Assembly (NCBI GenBank): GCA_937907415.1
Contig: CALCHY010000138.1
Coordinates: 1-34,038, forward strand
Source of the DNA: an uncultured Trueperaceae bacterium
GTDB taxonomy: Bacteria > Deinococcota > Deinococci > Deinococcales > Trueperaceae
Direction: 5' to 3'
Length of the DNA stretch: 34,038 bases
Shown: in pieces, positions 15,918 to 24,988 of the stretch
Position numbering within the stretch: position 1 is the stretch's first letter
Layout: every line of letters begins with the position of its first letter
Notes under the pieces: model-generated
The model's input: only the letters and a program-made list of their open reading frames with translations
Databases searched by the model: none
What the model was told of the DNA's origin: nothing
Made by a program: the position numbers and the translations under genes

Positions 15918-16609
15918 TGCGCCTTGCTGCCAGACGTCAGCTTCGCAAAAACGCAACTGCCCTGACCTTCCGCCATGCACGAGGTTAAGTGGATGCTCTT
16001 ACCAAGAAGGATCGAGAGGAGCCGCTCGTCGAAGCGGCAGACGGCGCGGGTTTCCTGCGCCACGTGGTGGTAGACGCAGTTTATCGCCTCGAGCGACTCG
16101 CCGTCTTGTGCGACGGCGGCCTTGTAGCCTAGTTGGTTCATGATCTCGACGACGGCGGTAGTGCGCTCCCGCGACTCGAGCCTCTCCAGAGCTGGGAGCC
16201 AGTTCGCGGCTAGTCCCTCCGCCATCATCATGAGCACGTCTTCCGCGGCTTCTTCTCCAACGCGCTGGCGGATGGCGCGGAGCATGGTCAGCGACAGGAG
16301 GTCGTAGCGCCTTGGGAACGCTTCCATGCCGTACTCCGTTAGGCCGTAAGTGCGACTGGGACGTCTGCCGCTTGGGCGCAGGCCGTTCTGCGCCACTAGC
16401 CCATCGCGCTCGAGCGCCGTTACTTGTTGGCGCACGGTGTTGCGGGCCACGCTCAAGCGGTCGGCCAGCTCGTCGAGTGTGAGGCCGTCTGGCTTAACGC
16501 CCAGTAGTTCGTCGAGTAGTGCTTGGCGCGTCGTCGGCGGTGCACCCAAGGCATCGTCGCCCCGTGGGGTGCCCCCGAGCGCGCTTTTGGGTACCGGTCC
16601 GTGCGACAT
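15914..16609 (-). CDS. HTH regulator with four-Cys Fe-S-type C-terminus
   Basis: 231 residues from ATG 16609, chosen because GGAGGAAG lies six bases upstream. The N-terminal half is a DeoR/ArsR-like winged helix (LTLDELADRLSVARNTVRQQ, wing GLRPSGRRPSRTYGLTE). The C-terminal half resembles SufR-type regulators: C178, C191, C211 and C219, with a family-like ending (I.L...CMAEGQGSCVF). Spacing is C-x12-C-x19-C-x7-C, different from SufR's last intervals. It probably senses redox state or Fe-S/NO status through a cluster. It shares an operon with the GNAT gene and lies beside the divergent secreted-protein gene at 16799. A parS site is just upstream. Confidence 0.78.
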   Translation of the reverse strand: MSHGPVPKSALGGTPRGDDALGAPPTTRQALLDELLGVKPDGLTLDELADRLSVARNTVRQQVTALERDGLVAQNGLRPSGRRPSRTYGLTEYGMEAFPRRYDLLSLTMLRAIRQRVGEEAAEDVLMMMAEGLAANWLPALERLESRERTTAVVEIMNQLGYKAAVAQDGESLEAINCVYHHVAQETRAVCRFDERLLSILLGKSIHLTSCMAEGQGSCVFAKLTSGSKAQ

Positions 16610-16625
16610 GTTCTTCCTCCAGCCT

Positions 16626-16647
16626 GATTGTTTCACGTGAAACAATC
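16626..16647. promoter_or_regulatory. parS: parS centromere site (ParB binding)
   Basis: The core TGTTTCACGTGAAACA (16629-16644) is identical to the conserved bacterial parS consensus, and the perfect palindrome extends to 22 bp (16626-16647). ParB-CTP clamps load at such sites for chromosome segregation. It lies 17 bases upstream of the regulator ATG at 16609, on the edge of its SD. No parA/parB gene is in the window. Such sites normally cluster near the replication origin, so oriC may be within some hundred kilobases. Confidence 0.92.
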
Positions 16648-16743
16648 GCTGACTCTGCGGCGGCAGGGTCTAATCACAGTCTAGCTTCAACAATGACACA
16701 AATGACCTGTGTTATTACCACCAAGGGTGTAGCCTCTTCTGGT
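16648..16743 (+). promoter_or_regulatory. Divergent promoter region with ACACA/TGTGT dyad
   Basis: Upstream of the secreted-protein gene an inverted repeat ACACA (16694-16698 approx.) with TGTGT seven bases on is flanked by AT-richer sequence (GTTATTACC) than its surroundings. This could be the operator of the neighbouring Fe-S-type regulator. No clear -35/-10 pair was found. Confidence 0.35.
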
Positions 16744-16744
16744 A

Positions 16745-16783
16745 AGGGCGCCCCCGAACGAGAGCGCCCTCCGCGAAAGCGGA
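16745..16783 (+). promoter_or_regulatory. Two tandem leader hairpins before the SD
   Basis: Stem one: AGGGCGC (16745-16751) with GCGCCCT (16764-16770). Stem two: TCCGC (16770-16774), GAAA tetraloop, GCGGA (16779-16783), directly followed by AAGGAG and the ATG at 16799. The stacked hairpins in the untranslated leader suggest mRNA stabilisation or translational control. Confidence 0.5.
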
Positions 16784-16798
16784 AAGGAGCCTCAGTCT

Positions 16799-17275
16799 AT
16801 GAAGCACTTCCTACCGAAACTCGCAGCAACTCCGCTCCTACGGCGATCGGCCGGCGTGGCCGCCACCTTGGCGCTCCTCGCCCTGCCAATGGCCAGCGCA
16901 CAGTCGGCGGACCTCACGAAGTCGCCGCCGCCCGCCCCTTACGTTGGCGTCGATACCATCCTCCCACTGCCAGCCTTCATCCCGGGTGCTGGTGCGCTGT
17001 TCATCGATCCGGCCGTTGCGCCCAACGGTCCTTGGCTCGTGTACGGCAAGGACGGCGGCCTAGTCGAGGTTCTCTTCATGATCCCCGTCAGCCAATTCGA
17101 TAAGGCCGCCAACTGGAGTGACCTAGCCACTGGCCTGCTAGCCCAGACTGGCATGACCGTTGACCACGTCGACATCACGTACAACGGCGGCCACCCGGGC
17201 ATGGCGGAACCGCACTATCACATCCGCTTGGTCCTGGTTGACGCCGCAACCGACAAGGCGCAGCTCAACCCGTAA
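16799..17275 (+). CDS. Secreted protein, possibly TTHB210-like (DUF5602)
   Basis: 158 residues; AAGGAG lies 10 bases before the ATG. A signal peptide (LLRRSAGVAATLALLALPMASAQ) suggests cleavage near residue 35. The mature part contains PAFIPGAGALFIDPAVAPNG, a predicted mixed alpha/beta region and a His cluster in GGHPGMAEPHYHIRLVLVD. The HPGMxxPHYxxxxxL pattern recalls the TTHB210-like domain of Thermus proteins, of unknown function; this assignment is tentative. The His residues could bind a metal. A strong hairpin terminator follows. It is divergent from the Fe-S-type regulator. Confidence 0.72.
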   Translation: MKHFLPKLAATPLLRRSAGVAATLALLALPMASAQSADLTKSPPPAPYVGVDTILPLPAFIPGAGALFIDPAVAPNGPWLVYGKDGGLVEVLFMIPVSQFDKAANWSDLATGLLAQTGMTVDHVDITYNGGHPGMAEPHYHIRLVLVDAATDKAQLNP

Positions 17276-17293
17276 CTTAGTCACCAGGAAGCA

Positions 17294-17335
17294 ACGGCAG
17301 CGGCACCGCCAAGACGTAGGCGGTGCCGCTGCCGT
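17294..17335. terminator. Bidirectional terminator hairpin
   Basis: ACGGCAGCGGCACCGCC (17294-17310) pairs perfectly over 17 bp with 17319-17335, loop AAGACGTA. It lies between the convergent secreted-protein and subtilisin genes, 18 bases from each end. Confidence 0.85.
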
Positions 17336-17352
17336 AATGGGAGGCTCAGCCC

Positions 17353-19383
17353 TTAAGGAACCAACGCGACCACGATGTTCACGACGTTGCCGGGGTCGGG
17401 CGCGAACACCCCGAACCCAACGTCGATAGTCTGGGCGCCGTACCACTCGCCCGGCTCGCCGAGGATGCCGTTGCCGTTGTCGTCACTACCCACCTCGATC
17501 GTCAGCGGGCCAGGAGCGGCGTACAGCAGGGTGAAGATGCCGTCGGCGTCGAGCAACGCGTCTGGGTAACCGGGGACGCGGAGGATTAGATCGGTGACGG
17601 GAACTGGCGGCGGCGGCGGGCTGCCGATGAGCGCGTCGTACGCCCCCGCCGGGTTGATGAAGCCGTAACCGTACTGCGAGTCGCGCCCTACCGCACCGCG
17701 GTCGCTGGCACTATCCTGGATGGCGGCGGCTACTTGGGCGGCCGATGCGGTTGGCATGGCGCTGCGCAGCATGGCGATTACGCCAGCGACGGCCGGGGCG
17801 GCCATGCTGGTGCCAGTCTCAGGGCCGTAATCGGGGATCGCGCCGGGGAACGTGACGACGGTGCTTAGCACTCCCTCGGTGAGAGAGCCGCCCGGCGCTG
17901 CGATGAACAGCTGCGGCCCAACGTTGCTGTAGCAGGAGTGCGTCCCGTCTGGATCGGTGGCGGCAACCGCGAGCACCGTCGGATAGGCGGCGGGGTAGTT
18001 AACTGGCCGCGGCGCCGGCGGGCACTTCCCGTTGTCGACGGTGTTGCCAGCCGCCGCTACTAGGCTGATGCCAAGATCGGCTGCCGCAGCGAGCGCATCG
18101 CGTACGCCGCTACCGAAGTCACTTGCACCGCCAAGGCTCATGTTGATGACCTCTGCCCGCGGAGCGCCGTTGTTCGTGACGTACTGGATGGCGTTGATGA
18201 GCGTCGAGGTGTTCATGGCACAGTCTGCGAGCCGCGCGTCGCCAAGGTTCACGAGCAAGAGCTTCGCGTAAGGCGCCACGCCAGCTACGCCCTCGCCGTT
18301 GTTGGTCACGGCAGCTGCGATGCCCGCGACGTGCGTTCCGTGCGTTGCGCAGGCCGCAACCGGCGCCTGGATCGGACCGCCAAGGACGGCGTCGTACGTG
18401 CCGAGCACGTTGGCGAACAGGTCGGGATGGTGAGGCATGAAGCCCAGATCAAGCACCGCGATGGTCACGCCACCGCCGCCAGCTACACCCCACAACGGCT
18501 CCACGCCAAGCTGGTCGAGGTTCCACTGCTGAGACCGTAAGGGGTCGTTGCTCGCCGGCTCGAGGAGGCGTGGGAAGTCGACGTAACGCACGCCCGGCGT
18601 TGCGCGCAGTGCAGCGGCTGCCGCCTCCGCGCTGCCGGTCGGCACGGTCACTAGGGTGAGGTTGGCCTCGTCGAACGGGTCGCTGGTGGTGGCTAGGCCG
18701 AGGCTGGTCAACGCTGAGGCCACTTCGAGCTTCGCGCTGTCGAGCCTGGCTCCTGAGACACCCTCGATCCCGAGAACGACCCCTGTCGGCTCGAGCCCCA
18801 CGATTAGCGTGGTGGTCTCCAGCGCCTGGAGCCGGGGGTCTGGAGTGGACGCGGGGGTAATTGGCGCCTCTCGCGAGCTAACGCCAAGCCCTCCGAGCAC
18901 GCCGAGCGCGTTCGGACCACCTTCGACCACGCCGTTCACGTCCGGGTAGGAGAAGGTGAACTCTTCGCTGGTCCGCACGATCTGCTTGCCAGCGGCCGTT
19001 GCCGTCAAGCGCAGCCTGAACGTTACGGGCACGCGCGGCATGGCGGCGGCGTTCACGATGACCGTGGCCGTGCCGGCGCCGTTGCCGCCGCTTGGGGAGG
19101 TGGTGACGCCGCCACTCAGCGTCGTATCGGTCGGCAGCACTTCGAGGGTCCATGCGCCAGGCGCGGTCACTTGCACTTGGGCTTGGGTGAAGCCGTGCAT
19201 GACGCGGTTTGGTGCCGCTAGCGTCACTTCTGGCGGCGGGCCCGACTGGAAGCAGCCAGCTAGCAAAGCGAGGGCGATGATGCCGAGCAGCGCAGGCAAG
19301 CGCCGCCCGCGCCGCGGCAGCACGCTCGAGGGCCGCGTGCGTCTAGCGGTCACGCCAGTAGTCGGATTAGCGTCCCTTTTCAT
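17353..19383 (-). CDS. S8 family (subtilisin-like) serine protease, lipoprotein
   Basis: 676 residues from ATG 19383, which has GGAG nine bases upstream; an in-frame GTG at 19401 is less likely. A basic N-terminus and lipobox LLAGC (Cys about 44) mark a lipoprotein. Residues 50-150 form an Ig-like region, and about 190-275 resemble an inhibitor-type propeptide. The catalytic domain has Asp312 (IAVLDLGF), His348 (CATHGTHVAG), oxyanion Asn447 (AAAGNT) and Ser526 (TGTSMAAPA). A C-terminal domain (about 590-676) holds a Ca-like DDNGNGILGEPGEW loop. Probably degrades proteins at the cell surface. Codes alone, with its own leader. Confidence 0.9.
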   Translation of the reverse strand: MKRDANPTTGVTARRTRPSSVLPRRGRRLPALLGIIALALLAGCFQSGPPPEVTLAAPNRVMHGFTQAQVQVTAPGAWTLEVLPTDTTLSGGVTTSPSGGNGAGTATVIVNAAAMPRVPVTFRLRLTATAAGKQIVRTSEEFTFSYPDVNGVVEGGPNALGVLGGLGVSSREAPITPASTPDPRLQALETTTLIVGLEPTGVVLGIEGVSGARLDSAKLEVASALTSLGLATTSDPFDEANLTLVTVPTGSAEAAAAALRATPGVRYVDFPRLLEPASNDPLRSQQWNLDQLGVEPLWGVAGGGGVTIAVLDLGFMPHHPDLFANVLGTYDAVLGGPIQAPVAACATHGTHVAGIAAAVTNNGEGVAGVAPYAKLLLVNLGDARLADCAMNTSTLINAIQYVTNNGAPRAEVINMSLGGASDFGSGVRDALAAAADLGISLVAAAGNTVDNGKCPPAPRPVNYPAAYPTVLAVAATDPDGTHSCYSNVGPQLFIAAPGGSLTEGVLSTVVTFPGAIPDYGPETGTSMAAPAVAGVIAMLRSAMPTASAAQVAAAIQDSASDRGAVGRDSQYGYGFINPAGAYDALIGSPPPPPVPVTDLILRVPGYPDALLDADGIFTLLYAAPGPLTIEVGSDDNGNGILGEPGEWYGAQTIDVGFGVFAPDPGNVVNIVVALVP

Positions 19384-19458
19384 GGTCGGTGCTCCGTTCA
19401 CGCCGTACCCACGTGCCGCGAAGTGCCTGGGGTGCGGCGGTTTGAACCGTGATATCGC

Positions 19459-19484
19459 ACCTGCCAGCGTTCACCGTGACAGGT
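19459..19484 (-). terminator. Strand-specific hairpin after pgi
   Basis: In minus-strand RNA ACCTGTCA pairs with TGGCAGGT (one G:U) around a 10-base loop, 16 bases after the pgi stop. In plus-strand RNA the G:U becomes C:A, so it fits the pgi transcript better. It also lies upstream of the protease gene's start. Confidence 0.4.
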
Positions 19485-19499
19485 AGATGAACTCAGTCT

Positions 19500-21170
19500 T
19501 CACCTTTCGGTGGTCGACCGTCCGCGCAACTCCCCTAGGTGAGCGAGTAGCCCAGTCGTGGACGCGTCATGCGCGCCTGGAGCGGCCGTTCCGGCCTTCA
19601 CCTCGCCGAGGAGCCGCGTCGCGAGTTCCTTGCCGAGTTCGACGCCCATCTGATCGAACGAGTTGACGTCCCACACCACGCCCTGCGTGAAGATGGCGTG
19701 CTCGTAGAGCGCGATCAGGTTACCCAGGGCATGTGGGGTGAGTTGCGGCATGAGGATCGAGGTGGTCGGACGGTTGCCGGGGAACGACTTGGCGGCCGTC
19801 AACAACTCGAGCCGCTCGGCCGGTGCGCCCTGCTCCTCTAGCAGCGCGCGCGTTTCGGCCGGGCTGCGGCCGAGCATGAGGGCCTCGGTCTGGGCGAGGT
19901 AGTTGGCGAGGAGGATGTCGTGGTGTTCCGTGAGGTGGTGCCACGGGCGTGCCGGGGCGATGAAGTCTGCGGGAATCAGCTTCGTGCCCTGATGGAGGAG
20001 TTGGTAGTAAGCGTGCTGGCCGTCCGTGCCAGGGGAACCCCAGATGACGGCGCCTGTCTGCCAACTGACTGGCCCGCCCGCTAAGTCGACGTCCTTGCCG
20101 TTCGACTCCATGAACGCCTGCTGCAAGTAACTAGGGAGGTAACGCAGCGACTCGTCGTACGGCAGCACGGCCGAGCTCTGTGCGCCGAAGAAGTTGCCGT
20201 ACCAGACGCCTAGCATGCCCATTAGCAGCGGGGCGTTGTGCGCCGGCTCGGCCTCGTAGAAGTGCCGGTCCATCTCGTAGGCGCCTTCGAGGAGCTCGAC
20301 GAAGCGCCCATACCCGACGGCCAAAGCGATGGAAAGGCCGATGGCCGACCACAGCGAGTAGCGACCGCCGACCCAATCCCAGAACGCGAACACGTTGTCT
20401 GGCGCGATGCCGAACTCCGCCACCTTGGGGAGGTTCGTCGAGACGGCCACGAAGTGCTTCGCGACCGCCTCTTCGCTCTTCAGGTGCTCGACGAGCCAGC
20501 GCCGCGCCGTGTGCGCGTTCGTCATCGTCTCCTGCGTCGTGAACGTCTTGGAGGAGATGATGAACATGGTCGATTCCGGGCGCAGTCCGGCCAGCACGTT
20601 GGTCATCGCGGCGCCATCGATGTTCGAGACGAAGTGCGCGTCTAGCGCGTCCGTCATGTACGGCCGCAGCGCCGTTACGACCATCTGCGGTCCGAGGTGC
20701 GAACCGCCGATGCCGACGTTGACTACGTCTGTGATGCGCTCGCCCGTGTGACCGCGCCACTCGCCTTGCCGAACGGCGGAGGAGAAGCGCTGCATCTGCG
20801 CCAGCACGGCATCGACTTCCGGCATCACGTCCTTGCCGTCCACGTACATGGGGGCGTCGCTGCGGTTGCGCAGCGCCACATGCAAGACGGGCCGATTCTC
20901 GGTCGTGTTTATGCGTTCGCCTGCGAACATGGCGCGCTTACGCTCCGAGACGCCGCTCGCCTCCGCTAGGGCGGTCAACAACTCGACGGTCTCGTCCGTG
21001 ATCCGGTTCTTGCTCAAGTCGATGAACAGCTCGCCTGCCTGCAGGGAAAGGCGCGCGAAGCGTTGAGGGTCACCCGCGAACAGGTCCTTGAGTTGAACTC
21101 TCTCGAGCAGGCGCTGGTGGTGGCGCAACGCTTCCCAGGCGTCGCTGCTCCGTTCGGGATGACCTGCCAT
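19500..21170 (-). CDS. pgi: Glucose-6-phosphate isomerase
   Basis: 556 residues, the full length of the E. coli-type enzyme. It interconverts glucose-6-phosphate and fructose-6-phosphate in the cytosol. Signature 1 is seen at [13 protein letters not shown] (Lys514), and [13 protein letters not shown] carries His386. Glu355 lies in FMESNGK, and the phosphate loop is [10 protein letters not shown] (206-215). All catalytic residues are present. GAGGAGG overlaps the stop codon of the upstream reductase gene three bases away, so the two are cotranscribed and coupled. Confidence 0.96.
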   Translation of the reverse strand: MAGHPERSSDAWEALRHHQRLLERVQLKDLFAGDPQRFARLSLQAGELFIDLSKNRITDETVELLTALAEASGVSERKRAMFAGERINTTENRPVLHVALRNRSDAPMYVDGKDVMPEVDAVLAQMQRFSSAVRQGEWRGHTGERITDVVNVGIGGSHLGPQMVVTALRPYMTDALDAHFVSNIDGAAMTNVLAGLRPESTMFIISSKTFTTQETMTNAHTARRWLVEHLKSEEAVAKHFVAVSTNLPKVAEFGIAPDNVFAFWDWVGGRYSLWSAIGLSIALAVGYGRFVELLEGAYEMDRHFYEAEPAHNAPLLMGMLGVWYGNFFGAQSSAVLPYDESLRYLPSYLQQAFMESNGKDVDLAGGPVSWQTGAVIWGSPGTDGQHAYYQLLHQGTKLIPADFIAPARPWHHLTEHHDILLANYLAQTEALMLGRSPAETRALLEEQGAPAERLELLTAAKSFPGNRPTTSILMPQLTPHALGNLIALYEHAIFTQGVVWDVNSFDQMGVELGKELATRLLGEVKAGTAAPGAHDASTTGLLAHLGELRGRSTTER

Positions 21171-21173
21171 GAG

Positions 21174-22232
<1,059 letters not shown>

Positions 22233-22255
22233 CCGCCCAGGTTAGCCCGTACCCG

Positions 22256-22747
22256 TCAGGCGTCGGCGCTCAAGCGCCCAGCGGCCGCGGCCGCCTTACC
22301 GCCCGTCTGGCTGCGCGGCGGGTCGATGAGGTGCGACAGCCGCACGCCGGAGAGAACCTCACGAATCGCGATGGACGCGTTGACCCAGGCGACGTTGAGG
22401 CGGCAGAAGCCCTTGCGCTCTTGGGTAGCGCAGCGGGTCTTCGTCTGGCAGGTGTCAACGACGAGGGGGCCAGACATGGTCTCCACGACGTCGAGCAAGG
22501 AGACGTCCTCTGGGTCGATAAGGAGGGTTACCCCGCCATTGCGTCCCTGGCGGTTCTCAACGTACTCGGCCTGCGCTAGCCGCCGCAGGACCTTCGCGAG
22601 AAAGGCAGGGGGCATCTTGAGGTCGAGTGCGATCTTGGCGGCCGCCGCGCCGGGGTGCTCCGCAGCGTAGATGAGCGCATGGATCGCGTAGCTCTCCTCC
22701 TTGCGGAGGACGGTGCGGTACGGGGAGTCTGCAATTGGGTCGGCCAC
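22256..22747 (-). CDS. Rrf2-family Fe-S regulator (NsrR/IscR-like)
   Basis: A winged-helix regulator. LRKEESYAIHALIYAAEHP, then AKIALDLKMPPAFLAKVLRRL and VENRQGRNGGV are the Rrf2 DNA-binding domain. C100, C106 and C115 (VDTCQTKTRC, then GFC) fit a cluster-binding loop, though the second interval (x8) is longer than the usual x5. The frame is open up to 22879, but that N-terminal part runs over two palindromes and reads poorly, so GTG 22747 (163 residues) is preferred; the start is uncertain. It is divergent from nirK, which suggests NO- or redox-responsive control of nitrite reduction. Confidence 0.8.
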   Translation of the reverse strand: MADPIADSPYRTVLRKEESYAIHALIYAAEHPGAAAAKIALDLKMPPAFLAKVLRRLAQAEYVENRQGRNGGVTLLIDPEDVSLLDVVETMSGPLVVDTCQTKTRCATQERKGFCRLNVAWVNASIAIREVLSGVRLSHLIDPPRSQTGGKAAAAAGRLSADA

Positions 22748-22826
22748 GACATAACGGTAGCAGGAAACAAGGACTCCTGCATCCAGGTAAACAGCGGGCA
22801 CACACGCGCCGTCTAGGATGGCGGTT

Positions 22827-22866
22827 AATCGGCTAACCTGAGCCAGCCGATTAGGACATCTGTCCT
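22827..22866. promoter_or_regulatory. Two adjacent operators between Rrf2 gene and nirK
   Basis: Inverted repeat one: AATCGGCT (22827-22834) with AGCCGATT (22845-22852). Inverted repeat two follows directly: AGGACA, TC, TGTCCT (22853-22866). Both sit about 100 bases upstream of nirK. They are good candidates for binding by the Rrf2 protein and a second regulator. Confidence 0.55.
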
Positions 22867-22965
22867 TGGTGTCTTCCACCAGCCAGAGCTAACTTGGAGT
22901 CATACATCCGGGTTTGGTGGTGACCCTCGCCGCCGAAACGAGAACGGATCCAGAAGGAGCAAGCA

Positions 22966-24135
22966 ATGCGAGACAAGCGAGGAAACGTACCCCTAGGAGC
23001 CATATACGCCATCGCTGCAGTCATAGTTGCGCTCGCAGTCGGCGTCGCACTCTTCGGCAGCCGGGTAGTGGCCGCCACGAGCCCAAACACGGCCGCAAGC
23101 CACGCCCAAGACTTGACGATCAACCAACCCGATTTCGCGCCAACTGCCCTCACCGACCCGGAGGACCTCCTCCCAGTCGAAGAACTACCGGTAGTCAAGG
23201 GAGTCCTGGGCTACGCACCTAACGTGGCGCCGCCGGTTGACCGCGACTTCCGCGCCCACGTCGAGGTCGAACTCGAAACGACTGAGGAAGTGCTGCGCCT
23301 TGCGGACGGCGTGGAATACCGTTTCTGGACCTTCGGCGGTTCCGTCCCAGGACCCATGATCCGCGTTCGCCACGGCGACTACGTCACCTTCACGCTGCAG
23401 AACCACCCGACTAGCCTCATGCCGCACAACATCGACCTGCACGCCGTAACCGGCCAGGGCGGCGGCGCAGAGGCCACCCTCATCTCCCCTGGGCAGCAGG
23501 CGACCTTCTCCTTCACGGCCCTCCACCCCGGCGTGTACATCTACCACTGCGCCACCGCGCCGGTCGGCATGCACATCGCCAACGGCATGTACGGCCTCAT
23601 CGTCGTCGAGCCGAAGGGCGGCTACGAACCCGTCGACAAGGAGTTCTACGTCGTACAGGGCGACTTCTACACCAAGGGTGACTTCGGGGAGCGCGGCCTC
23701 CAGGACTTCGACATGCAGCGCGCCATCGACGAAGACGCCGCCTACGTAGTGTTCAACGGCTCCGTCGGCTCACTGGTCGGCGAGAACGCCCTCTTCGCAG
23801 ACGTCGGCGACAAGGTCCGCATCTTCTTCGGCAACGGCGGCCCGAACCTCACGAGCTCCTTCCACGTCATCGGCGAGATCTTCGACACCGTCAACGTAGA
23901 AGGCGGGCGCCTCATCAACCACGACGTGCAGACCACCAGCGTGCCGGCAGGCGGGGCCGTGATGGTCGAGTTCGGAGTGAACGTCCCCGGCACCTACAAC
24001 CTCGTAGACCACGCCATCTTCAGGGCGTTCAACAAGGGCGCGGTAGGTCAGCTGGTAGTAGTAGGCGAGAAGGACCCAGCGATCTTCACCGAACGCACCG
24101 ACATCCGCCCGTACAACCCCGCGGCCGACCAGTAA
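22966..24135 (+). CDS. nirK: Copper-containing nitrite reductase
   Basis: 389 residues; SD AAGGAG lies nine bases before the ATG. Reduces nitrite to NO in the periplasm. An N-terminal anchor (AIYAIAAVIVALAVGVALF) suggests membrane attachment. Two cupredoxin domains. Type 1 copper: H154 (MPHNIDLH), C195 and H203 (YHCATAPVGMH), M208 (NGMYG). Type 2 copper: H159, H194 and H349 (LVDHAIF). Proton-relay D157 and H300 (SSFHVIG) are present. All needed residues are intact. Followed by NirV-like and SCO genes, with small gaps. Confidence 0.95.
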   Translation: MRDKRGNVPLGAIYAIAAVIVALAVGVALFGSRVVAATSPNTAASHAQDLTINQPDFAPTALTDPEDLLPVEELPVVKGVLGYAPNVAPPVDRDFRAHVEVELETTEEVLRLADGVEYRFWTFGGSVPGPMIRVRHGDYVTFTLQNHPTSLMPHNIDLHAVTGQGGGAEATLISPGQQATFSFTALHPGVYIYHCATAPVGMHIANGMYGLIVVEPKGGYEPVDKEFYVVQGDFYTKGDFGERGLQDFDMQRAIDEDAAYVVFNGSVGSLVGENALFADVGDKVRIFFGNGGPNLTSSFHVIGEIFDTVNVEGGRLINHDVQTTSVPAGGAVMVEFGVNVPGTYNLVDHAIFRAFNKGAVGQLVVVGEKDPAIFTERTDIRPYNPAADQ

Positions 24136-24204
24136 CCGCAAGTTAGGGCGCGGCGCCTCCCGCAAGTGGGCGCCGCGCCAGCCTAAGGAAGGAGGCAGCC
24201 AAGC

Positions 24205-24978
24205 ATGACCACTCGCACCCGCAGAACCGCGCTCAGCTTGATCGTCGCGCTAGTTGCCCTGTGGCTGTGCGGCGCCGCGACGGCGGCCACCATGGTTGCC
24301 CTGCAAGGCGGTGAGGTCGAGCTCCTCTTCCCCATCGAGGGCGAGGAGAACACCGTAGTAGCCCCCTTCAGCATCGACATCGTGCCCGTCTCCAACGCTG
24401 ACTTCCTCGCCTTCTTAGGGACGCACCCCGAGTGGCAGCGCTCCAAAGTCCCAGAGGTGTTCGCCGGACAGGGTTACCTGCGCGCCTGGCCAGCCGACCT
24501 CGACCTCGGCGAGCTCGATCCCAACGCGCCAGTCACGGACGTCTCCTGGTTCGCCGCGGCCGCCTACTGTGAGGCGCGCGGCGGGCGCCTACCGACCGAA
24601 GCGGAGTGGGAGTTCGTGGCCAACGCCGGGTTCAACGCACCGCGCGGCCGCGACGAGGTCGGCTACAACGAACGCGTCCTCACCCTGACCGCCAACCGCC
24701 GCCCCAACCCAGGCCCCGTCGGGCGGGGCGAAGCCAACTACTACGGCGTCAAGGACATGCACGGACTCGTGTGGGAGTGGGTCTTCGACATCGGCTCGAG
24801 CTTCAATACGGGCGACAGCCGCAGCGACGGCGACCGCCGCCTCCAACTCGTGTGCGGCGGCGGTAGCGCGGGCGCGGTCGACAAGAGCGACTACGCCGCC
24901 TTCCTCCGCTACGCCTTCAGGAGCGGGCTAGACGGCGACTACTCGAGCAGCGGCCTAGGCTTCCGCTGCGCCGGCTAA
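24205..24978 (+). CDS. nirV: SUMF1/FGE-like protein, NirV type
   Basis: 257 residues with a signal peptide (TALSLIVALVALWLCGAATA). SUMF1-family landmarks are ARGGRLPTEAEWEFV, GLVWEWV, a GGGS turn and the GFRCAG end. The Cys pair required by formylglycine-generating enzymes is absent, so it is not a sulfatase activator. Small SUMF1-like proteins next to nirK are known as NirV in denitrifiers; their role is unproven and may concern copper-site assembly. SD AAGGAAGGAGG lies upstream, 69 bases after nirK. Confidence 0.82.
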   Translation: MTTRTRRTALSLIVALVALWLCGAATAATMVALQGGEVELLFPIEGEENTVVAPFSIDIVPVSNADFLAFLGTHPEWQRSKVPEVFAGQGYLRAWPADLDLGELDPNAPVTDVSWFAAAAYCEARGGRLPTEAEWEFVANAGFNAPRGRDEVGYNERVLTLTANRRPNPGPVGRGEANYYGVKDMHGLVWEWVFDIGSSFNTGDSRSDGDRRLQLVCGGGSAGAVDKSDYAAFLRYAFRSGLDGDYSSSGLGFRCAG

Positions 24979-24988
24979 GGAGGACCAA

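Noticed and set aside
16610..16645. Upstream TTG start giving an N-terminus MFHVKQ for the Fe-S-type regulator
   Set aside because: Those codons are the parS palindrome read as protein. ATG 16609 has a good SD six bases upstream.
22748..22879. N-terminal extension of the Rrf2 protein
   Set aside because: Covers the inverted repeats in the divergent promoter region and precedes the normal Rrf2 start; kept only as an alternative.
24205..24978. Active formylglycine-generating enzyme
   Set aside because: The catalytic Cys pair is missing; context points to NirV.
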